Shown in pieces: positions 58,499 through 64,000 of a DNA stretch of 64,000 nucleotides. The notes below the pieces were generated by a model. It ran no database searches. It had not been told where the DNA came from and worked only from the letters and a program-made list of their open reading frames with translations. This DNA is from CAJOLV01 sp045631885 (lineage in GTDB: Bacteria; Bacillota_I; Bacilli_A; RFN20; CAG-826). The position numbers and the translations under genes are program-made. The DNA lies in assembly GCA_045631885.1 (NCBI GenBank), contig JAZQVN010000035.1, positions 85,725 through 149,724 of the forward strand. The letters run 5' to 3'. Within the stretch, counting starts at the first letter, position 1, and the number at the start of each line of letters is the position of its first letter.

Positions 58499-59062
58499 TT
58501 AATAATTCTTCATTAAGATATTAAGTTTCGAGATGATTTCTTTTTTTATCCGATAAGCCTTTGATCTCTCTAAAGTTAAGATTTGACAGATTTGTTCAAC
58601 TGTATATTCATATTTCATAAGAAATAAGAAGCGTAGTTCATCATCAGTGAACTTATCATAGTTCTCTTCAACAATATCAGAAAAGATTCTTTCTCTATGT
58701 TCATATGAACGGTCATCCCAATGTGAATTTTGTTCAACATCTGTGAACCGCAAATAAGAAGCTTCAATGACAGTTGGATCAAATGATACACTGTTTTCTT
58801 TTTCCCTTCTTTTGAAAAAGTCATTGAAATCATTAGTCATACTGGTTAACCAGAAGCGAACAAAAGTTCTACCGCCGATAACATAATGCTTAACCGAGTT
58901 TTCAAAGCAATTTGTCGCTACTTCTACCAAATCATCTTCGTACATATTGGGCTTATTATGGACTCTGAGATATTTATTAACTTCAAACATCATCAAATTA
59001 TGATAGCCCATGAAAAGTATAAAAAAAGCCCTTCGGTTCCCTTGACGAATTTGAATTATCAA
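58499..59062 (-). CDS. Sigma-70 family factor in the sigH position
   Basis: 187 residues from the TTG at 59062. The protein reads IIQIRQGNRRAFFILFMGYH for region 2.1, then an acidic stretch, and a C-terminal helix-turn-helix: FTDDELRFLFLMKYEYTVEQ, then ICQILTLERSKAYRIKKEII (region 4). Placement right after cysS-rlmB is that of sigH in Bacillus. The residues before the TTG (IGDDEL) fit region 2.1 too, and the frame is open back to 59158, so the true N-terminus is probably upstream; there is no ATG, GTG or TTG there but an ATC at 59128 sits 7 bases after GGGGG. Sequence is divergent from typical SigH, so targets are unknown. Confidence 0.7.
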   Translation of the reverse strand: MIIQIRQGNRRAFFILFMGYHNLMMFEVNKYLRVHNKPNMYEDDLVEVATNCFENSVKHYVIGGRTFVRFWLTSMTNDFNDFFKRREKENSVSFDPTVIEASYLRFTDVEQNSHWDDRSYEHRERIFSDIVEENYDKFTDDELRFLFLMKYEYTVEQICQILTLERSKAYRIKKEIISKLNILMKNY

Positions 59063-59123
59063 CTCGTCGTCACCGATGGACTTCTTTAATTTTTCAATCT
59101 TAGATTGAATTGATTTCTTCTTT

Positions 59124-59165
59124 TTGATAACCCTTCCCCCTTTCTGAGAGGAGGAATGTTATCAA
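59124..59165 (-). promoter_or_regulatory. Hairpin across rlmB stop and sigma-gene ribosome site
   Basis: TTGATAAC (containing the rlmB stop codon) pairs perfectly with GTTATCAA 26 bases later, and the inner part TTCC.CC pairs with GG.GGAA. The Shine-Dalgarno GGGGG is in the 3' half of the stem, so it would be hidden unless a ribosome reaching the rlmB stop opens it. Confidence 0.55.
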
Positions 59166-59878
59166 CCTTTTATTTGCGCTAATAAAATTCCAGTCGCTAC
59201 AGAAGCGTTGAGGGAATTAACTTTTCCATACATAGGAATTTTGACGATATAGTCAGAATTCTTAAGAACTAAACTTGAAACGCCGTCCCCCTCATTACCG
59301 ATGACTAACACGGTTGGAAAATCGTATTTTATATCTCGGTAATCCATATTCGCATTTCCTGATGAAGCAACAACCCAGAAACCAGAATCTTGAAGAGTTT
59401 TGATGGTTTGAGTGAGGTTGCCTACACTAGCGACAGGAACATAGTTGATTGCCCCTGCTGAAGTTTTCGCGACGGTTTGATTTAGAGGAACTTGGTCATG
59501 TTTTCCAACAATGACTCCCGCTACACCAAATATCTCGCAACATCTCAATATTGCACCAAAATTGTGAGGATCGTTAATACGATCTAACATCACGATAATT
59601 GGATTAGTTTGAGACTTTGCGATTTTGAGTATTTTTTCTAAAGGCTGATACTCGTAAGGTTTAATATAGCACGCTATACCTTGATTAACCCCCGGGCATA
59701 GTTGATTTAGCTCATTCTGTTTAATTACCTTAACAGGTAAGGAGAAAGCCTTAATCAAATCCATTAATTTGTTGTCATGAAACCCATCTGTAATGAGAAC
59801 TGACAACGCTATCTCATTCTTAATGGCTTCTGATACTGGGTTCCTCCCGAATATTAAATTAGCATTATCTTTTTTCAT
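59162..59878 (-). CDS. rlmB: 23S rRNA (guanosine-2'-O-)-methyltransferase RlmB-like
   Basis: 238 residues from the ATG at 59878, which overlaps the cysS stop as ATGA. It is a SPOUT/TrmH methyltransferase: an N-terminal substrate-binding part with LIFGRNPVSEAI, then the knotted domain with LDRINDPHNFGAILRCCEIF, VVASSGNAN, LVIGNEGDGVS and NSLNASVATGILLAQ, which are motifs 1-3. It methylates the ribose of a guanosine in 23S rRNA or a related target. Position after cysS is conserved in Firmicutes. Confidence 0.93.
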   Translation of the reverse strand: MKKDNANLIFGRNPVSEAIKNEIALSVLITDGFHDNKLMDLIKAFSLPVKVIKQNELNQLCPGVNQGIACYIKPYEYQPLEKILKIAKSQTNPIIVMLDRINDPHNFGAILRCCEIFGVAGVIVGKHDQVPLNQTVAKTSAGAINYVPVASVGNLTQTIKTLQDSGFWVVASSGNANMDYRDIKYDFPTVLVIGNEGDGVSSLVLKNSDYIVKIPMYGKVNSLNASVATGILLAQIKG

Positions 59879-61212
59879 AAGATACACTTTTGCAACAAAA
59901 TGTCTCTAATTCTATCGGAATTCTCAAAATCTTTGGCTTTTTTGTATTCCAAATATTCCTGATATAATTTCAACTCTTCGTCGGTTAAGACCTTTCTTTC
60001 GATATCTATACCTAAAATATAGAACATGTCATTCAATGTTTGGGAGATGTTACCAAGTCTTTCAAAGTCAACTTCTTTGCTTCTGATTAATTGGTTGCTC
60101 TCTTTAACAAGAGCGTATAATTCCATCAAAGCATTCGCGGTATTTAAATCATCCGCTAAAGCAGCAACGAATTTCTCAATGAATAAAGGCTTGAATTGAT
60201 CTAATTTATAACCATTGGCTTGGAGCATTAAATTCATTTGCTTATAAGCAAAAGTCATTTTGTTAATTTCTTGGCTCGCGGCTTCAATGGTTTCTTTTGT
60301 GTAATTAACTGGTTGACGATAATGAGTGTTTAAAATAACTAAACGAGTCACTGGTCCACCATATTGAGCAATCATATCTTTAGCGTAGACGACATTGCCT
60401 AAAGATTTGCTCATTTTCACATCACCAAAATTGATGAATGCATTATGCATCCAATAATTAGCGATTTTATTTCCATGCATCGCTTCAGCTTGAGCGATTT
60501 CGTTTTCGTGATGTGGGAATTTTAAATCATAACCACCACCGTGGATATCAATGAAGTGATCTGGGAAGATTGTATCAATCATGACGCAGCATTCAGTGTG
60601 CCATCCTGGACGGCCTCTGCCCCATGGTGATTCCCAATTAATGCCAGTATCAGTTTTCTTCCATAAAGCGAAATCAAGTGGACTTTCTTTCGCGCTATTT
60701 TCTTCGATTCTGGCTCCAGCAATTAAATCATCGGTGTTGATACCACTTAACGCGCCATAATCTTTAATCTTACTGACACGGAAATAAACATCACCATCAA
60801 CAACATAAGCAGCGCCTAATTCAACGAGCTTAGCGATGTATTTGATAATGGCTTCAATGTATTCAGTAACACGAGGAGTAATGGAAGGAATTTGGCTACC
60901 AATTGCTTGGGTAGTTTGTTTGAATTGATCGATGTAGAAATCAGTTAATTCTTTTTCACTTTTTCCTTCTTCTTTCGCCGCTTTAATGATTTTGTCATCG
61001 ACATCAGTGAAGTTACTAACATATGTGACATCGTAGCCGACATAAGTTAAAAATCTTCTTAAAATATCGAAAACAACCACTGGGCGCATGTTACCAATAT
61101 GTGGGTAGTTGTAGACTGTTGGTCCGCAGACATACATACTAACTTTTCCATCATGAAGTGGTTTAAATGTTTCTACTGAATTTGATAATGAATTATAAAA
61201 CTTAATATCCAT
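59875..61212 (-). CDS. cysS: Cysteinyl-tRNA synthetase
   Basis: 445 residues from the ATG at 61212 (a TTG four codons earlier is possible). It charges tRNA-Cys. Zinc-binding Cys in MYVCGPTVYN, class I HIGH box HIGNMRP, and KMSKSLGNV at about residue 265 are present; the metal site continues in WHTECCVMID and HHENEIAQ. The end is normal. It opens the cysS-rlmB-sigma unit. No T-box leader is seen in the short gap upstream. Confidence 0.97.
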   Translation of the reverse strand: MDIKFYNSLSNSVETFKPLHDGKVSMYVCGPTVYNYPHIGNMRPVVVFDILRRFLTYVGYDVTYVSNFTDVDDKIIKAAKEEGKSEKELTDFYIDQFKQTTQAIGSQIPSITPRVTEYIEAIIKYIAKLVELGAAYVVDGDVYFRVSKIKDYGALSGINTDDLIAGARIEENSAKESPLDFALWKKTDTGINWESPWGRGRPGWHTECCVMIDTIFPDHFIDIHGGGYDLKFPHHENEIAQAEAMHGNKIANYWMHNAFINFGDVKMSKSLGNVVYAKDMIAQYGGPVTRLVILNTHYRQPVNYTKETIEAASQEINKMTFAYKQMNLMLQANGYKLDQFKPLFIEKFVAALADDLNTANALMELYALVKESNQLIRSKEVDFERLGNISQTLNDMFYILGIDIERKVLTDEELKLYQEYLEYKKAKDFENSDRIRDILLQKCIL

Positions 61213-61231
61213 AATTTTATCCAATTTCTAG

Positions 61232-61270
61232 GAAAAGAGGCGATTTTTGTCGCCAAATTCGCCCCTTTTT
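61232..61270 (-). terminator. Terminator of the hydrogenase operon
   Basis: Minus strand AAAGGGGCGA pairs with TCGCCTCTTT over 10 bases with one G-U, followed by TTTTCC. It follows the hydrogenase stop at 61288. Confidence 0.8.
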
Positions 61271-61287
61271 CCATTAATTTGTTTTAA

Positions 61288-63051
61288 TTATTTTTTGACT
61301 GGGAATTTCTCACGATCACTGACGTATGTAGTGTGTAATAATTCTTCAGCTTTTTCACTTAATGGTTCACCAAGGAAGTCCTTATAAAGTTTTTGGATAT
61401 CCTTGTTATTATGTGATTGACGAATGACTTGTCTTTCATCTTCGCTATAGAGAACTGAAGCTCTCTTTTGTCTAAATGTATCGAGGATGTCATCATCTTC
61501 ATTTGGTAATAATGTTGGATGGACATATGGTTGACCACCACCATTAATACAACCGCCTGGACAACACATGATTTCGATGAAAGCATATGGAGATGTGCCA
61601 GCTTTGATTTGGTCTAATAAGGCTTTCGCGTTCTTCATACCAGAGGTGACTGCAACCTTAACAGTTGTGCCATTGATATCAATAGCGGCTTCTTTAACGC
61701 CTTGTAAACCACGGACTTCTTCGAAATTAATCTTGGCGTATTCTTTACCAGTTAATTTCCAGTAAGCGGTTCTTAAAGCGGCTTCCATAACACCACCTGT
61801 GACACCGAAGATAACACCAGCACCTGAGTATTCACCAAGTAAGTCTTGGTCAAATTCTTCTTCTGGTAATTTCTTCCAATTGATGCCAGCACGTTTAATC
61901 ATCTTAGCTAATTCACGGGTTGTTAAAACGGCATCAACGTCATTTGGCATTTGGGCTCTTTGACGTTCATATTTCTTCGCTGTACATGGCATGATGGAAA
62001 CATTGAAAATGTTCTTTGGATCAAGTTCATGTTTTTCAGCGAAATATGATTTGATGATTGCACCCATCATCATATGTGGGGATTTACATGTGGAGACATT
62101 TGGAATGAGTTCTGGATAGAAGTATTCCATATAGTTAATCCAACCTGGGGAACAGGATGTGATTTGTGGTAAGACGCCTTTGTTTTGAATTCTATGTAAT
62201 AATTCAAAAGCTTCTTCCATGATGGTTAAGTCCGCGGCGAAGTTTGTGTCAAAGACACGATAGAAACCTAAACGGTGTAAAGCGGCAACCATTTTACCAG
62301 TACCTGTTGTACCAATTGGTTCACCAAATTCTTCTGCGATAGCAGCTCTAACTGCTGGAGCGGTTTGAACGATAACGATTTTGCCTTGTTTGAAGGCTTC
62401 ATCGACTTTGTCGATTTCGCTGTGTTCCATTAATGCGCCTGTTGGACAGACGTTAACGCATTGACCACATTGTAAACATGGAGATTCAGCAAAGCTTCTA
62501 TTTTGAACTGGAGCAACGATGGTTCTGAAACCACGGTTTTCAAATCCTAAAATAGCGATGCCATGTGCTTCTTTACAACGTTCGATACAACGACCGCATA
62601 AGATACATTTGGCGGTATTTCTAATTAAACCTGGAGCGATTTCATCGATTGTTTGTTCTGTCATCTCTCCTTCGAATTTACCTTCTCTAGCACCAACCAT
62701 TTCGGCAACATGTAATAATTCACAGTGGCCGTTTTTTGGACATTGTAAACAATTCTTTTCGTGGTTGGAGAGAATTAATTCAACGCTAGCTCTACGAGCT
62801 GCGGTTGCTTTTGGTGAGGAAATGGAGATTTCCATACCTTCGCTCACTGGGTATACGCAGGATGCGCATAATCCACGAGCGCCTTTGATTTCGACTAAGC
62901 AAACACGGCAAGAAGCTTGTGAGCATTTACCATGATTGAAAGCACATAAAGAAGGAATTTCATATCCGCATTTGCGGCATGCTTCTAAAACTGTTAATGA
63001 GTTATCGACTTGGTATTCATGACCTTCGATTTTAATGTTAACTAATGCCAT
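61288..63051 (-). CDS. hydA: [FeFe] hydrogenase catalytic subunit (HndD/HydA-like)
   Basis: 587 residues from the ATG at 63051, with a GGAGGA Shine-Dalgarno. It reduces protons to H2 (or the reverse). Domain order: an N-terminal 2Fe-2S ferredoxin fold (CAFNHGKCSQASCRVCLVEI), the HxxxCxxCxxxxxC-type cluster (HEKNCLQCPKNGHC), two 4Fe-4S clusters (CILCGRCIERC and CLQCGQCVNVCP), then the H-cluster domain with TSCSPGW, MPCTAKKYE and CCPGGCINGGGQP, the three motif regions L1-L3. A C-terminal extension of about 60 residues follows. Lies 14 bases downstream of the NuoF-like subunit. Confidence 0.96.
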   Translation of the reverse strand: MALVNIKIEGHEYQVDNSLTVLEACRKCGYEIPSLCAFNHGKCSQASCRVCLVEIKGARGLCASCVYPVSEGMEISISSPKATAARRASVELILSNHEKNCLQCPKNGHCELLHVAEMVGAREGKFEGEMTEQTIDEIAPGLIRNTAKCILCGRCIERCKEAHGIAILGFENRGFRTIVAPVQNRSFAESPCLQCGQCVNVCPTGALMEHSEIDKVDEAFKQGKIVIVQTAPAVRAAIAEEFGEPIGTTGTGKMVAALHRLGFYRVFDTNFAADLTIMEEAFELLHRIQNKGVLPQITSCSPGWINYMEYFYPELIPNVSTCKSPHMMMGAIIKSYFAEKHELDPKNIFNVSIMPCTAKKYERQRAQMPNDVDAVLTTRELAKMIKRAGINWKKLPEEEFDQDLLGEYSGAGVIFGVTGGVMEAALRTAYWKLTGKEYAKINFEEVRGLQGVKEAAIDINGTTVKVAVTSGMKNAKALLDQIKAGTSPYAFIEIMCCPGGCINGGGQPYVHPTLLPNEDDDILDTFRQKRASVLYSEDERQVIRQSHNNKDIQKLYKDFLGEPLSEKAEELLHTTYVSDREKFPVKK

Positions 63052-63064
63052 AAATATTTCCTCC

Positions 63065-64000
63065 TTATCTCTTGATGATGGCACCGAAGCGGCAGCCACT
63101 CATACAAGCACCACACTTGACGCATTTTTCTGCGTCGATATGGTGAATAAATTTACCAGGTAATTTGGCTGGTTGATCAGTTGTGCCAATCGCGTTAACT
63201 GGACAGTTACGGGCACATAAAGTACAACCCATACATTTCTCTGGGACGATATAGTATTCCATCATGTTCTTACAAACATGGGCTGGACATTTGTGATCAA
63301 CAACGTGAGCTCTATATTCTTCTGGGAAGGCTTTCATTGTTGATAAGATTGGGTTGGTCGCGGTTTGACCAAGAGCACATAAGGAGTTGGAACGAATGAT
63401 GTCACTCAATTCTTCTAATTCTTCTAAGTCTTTTGGTGTACCTTTGCCATCACAAATCTTTGTTAAGATGTCTAAACATCTCTTTGTACCAATACGGCAT
63501 GGGGAACATTTACCACAGGATTCATCACAGATGAATGTCATGTAGAATTTCGCGACGTCGACCATACAGTTATCTTCATCCATAACGATCGCGCCACCAG
63601 AACCCATCATACTACCAGCGGCCACTAAACTACCGAAGTCGATTGGTGTATCTAAGTCTTTTTCGGTTAAGCATCCACCAGATGGACCACCTGTTTGAAT
63701 AGCTTTAAATTTCTTTCCATTAGGAATACCACCACCAATATCATAAACAAGTGTTCTTAAGGTAGTTCCCATAGGAACCTCTACTAAACCTACATTATTA
63801 ATCTTACCACCTAAGGCAAATACCTTTGTACCTGTAGATGTTTGAGTACCCATCTTAGCAAATTCAGCTGCACCTACTCTAATTACATATGGTACAGTAG
63901 CTAAGGTTTCAACATTGTTTACACAAGTAGGCTTACCCCATAAACCCTTTACAGCTGGGAATGGTGGTCTTGGTCTAGGCATACCACGCTTACCTTCAAT
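63065..64000 (-). CDS. hydB: NuoF-like hydrogenase subunit (HydB/HndC), N-terminus beyond window
   Basis: The frame enters from beyond 64000, where the product already reads IEGKRGMPRPRPPFPAVKGL, and continues WGKPTCVNNVETLA. It has 311 codons to the stop. Landmarks are GGPSGGCLT, MDEDNCMVDVAKFYMTFICD followed by ESCGKCSPCRIG (the 4Fe-4S cluster N3 site with a distal cysteine), then a ferredoxin-type tail with CMGCTLCARNCP and CVKCGACMSGC. This subunit carries FMN and NAD(P) in electron-bifurcating hydrogenases. The FMN/NAD part lies mostly outside the window. CpG and codon use change abruptly at about 63670, inside this gene. Confidence 0.93.
   Translation of the reverse strand: MEGKRGMPRPRPPFPAVKGLWGKPTCVNNVETLATVPYVIRVGAAEFAKMGTQTSTGTKVFALGGKINNVGLVEVPMGTTLRTLVYDIGGGIPNGKKFKAIQTGGPSGGCLTEKDLDTPIDFGSLVAAGSMMGSGGAIVMDEDNCMVDVAKFYMTFICDESCGKCSPCRIGTKRCLDILTKICDGKGTPKDLEELEELSDIIRSNSLCALGQTATNPILSTMKAFPEEYRAHVVDHKCPAHVCKNMMEYYIVPEKCMGCTLCARNCPVNAIGTTDQPAKLPGKFIHHIDAEKCVKCGACMSGCRFGAIIKR

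Overview
The window is low-GC DNA from a Gram-positive bacterium of the Bacilli/Erysipelotrichia-Mollicutes type, most likely an uncultured anaerobic gut or rumen lineage. The evidence is the Bacillus-like gene orders (pth-mfd-S4-tilS-ftsH-dusB-lysS; rpsF-ssb-rpsR; cysS-rlmB-sigma; ecfA1-ecfA2-ecfT-truA next to rplM-rpsI), a type III glutamine synthetase, and an [FeFe] hydrogenase with a NuoF-like partner. TGA acts as a stop codon, so this is the standard code. The sporulation genes that lie inside these blocks in Bacillus (spoVT, yabP, yabQ, spoIIE) are absent. The assignment rests on gene content only.

Layout. 0-13.9 kb: mixed housekeeping and accessory genes, mostly minus strand: a partial M13 peptidase, C39-like protein, HD protein, iron alcohol dehydrogenase, ABC-F ATPase, diguanylate cyclase, AlkD-like repair protein, two acetyltransferases and several membrane proteins. 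13.9-22.4 kb: a glutamine/nucleotide block holding glmS, a purB-purA gene fusion, glutamine synthetase III, a short remnant of guaA, and pyrG. 22.4-27.5 kb: an aminotransferase with a divergent LysR regulator, and a large lipoprotein. 27.5-31.5 kb: an accessory island with a ParB-like protein, a Fic protein, a nucleotidyltransferase, a peptide with a Nif11-type double-glycine leader and a zinc-ribbon core, a foreign-looking membrane protein, and decayed copies of a GC-richer repeat. 31.6-43 kb: core translation, repair and protease operons. 43-48.8 kb: a DUF368 transporter, then a MarR-controlled heterodimeric ABC exporter and a small phosphatase. 48.8-51.2 kb: a CPBP protease, lgt and a frameshifted HepT-MntA toxin-antitoxin pair. 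51.3-61.2 kb: tRNA-Ile, ribosomal proteins, a flavoprotein, YebC-type protein, truA, ECF transporter core, a SigH-position sigma factor, rlmB and cysS. 61.3-64 kb: hydrogenase operon, running off the window.

How it fits together: glutamine synthetase supplies the amide nitrogen used by GlmS and PyrG in the same block, and the PurB-PurA fusion would make AMP from IMP. The hydrogenase pair would dispose of reducing equivalents as H2.

Two signals cut across the window. Many first-in-unit genes have a -10 box only 6-10 bases before the ATG and no Shine-Dalgarno, which suggests common leaderless transcription. The last 330 bases have a sharply different CpG and codon signature from the rest of the same gene. 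No rRNA, CRISPR array, insertion sequence or prophage was seen.
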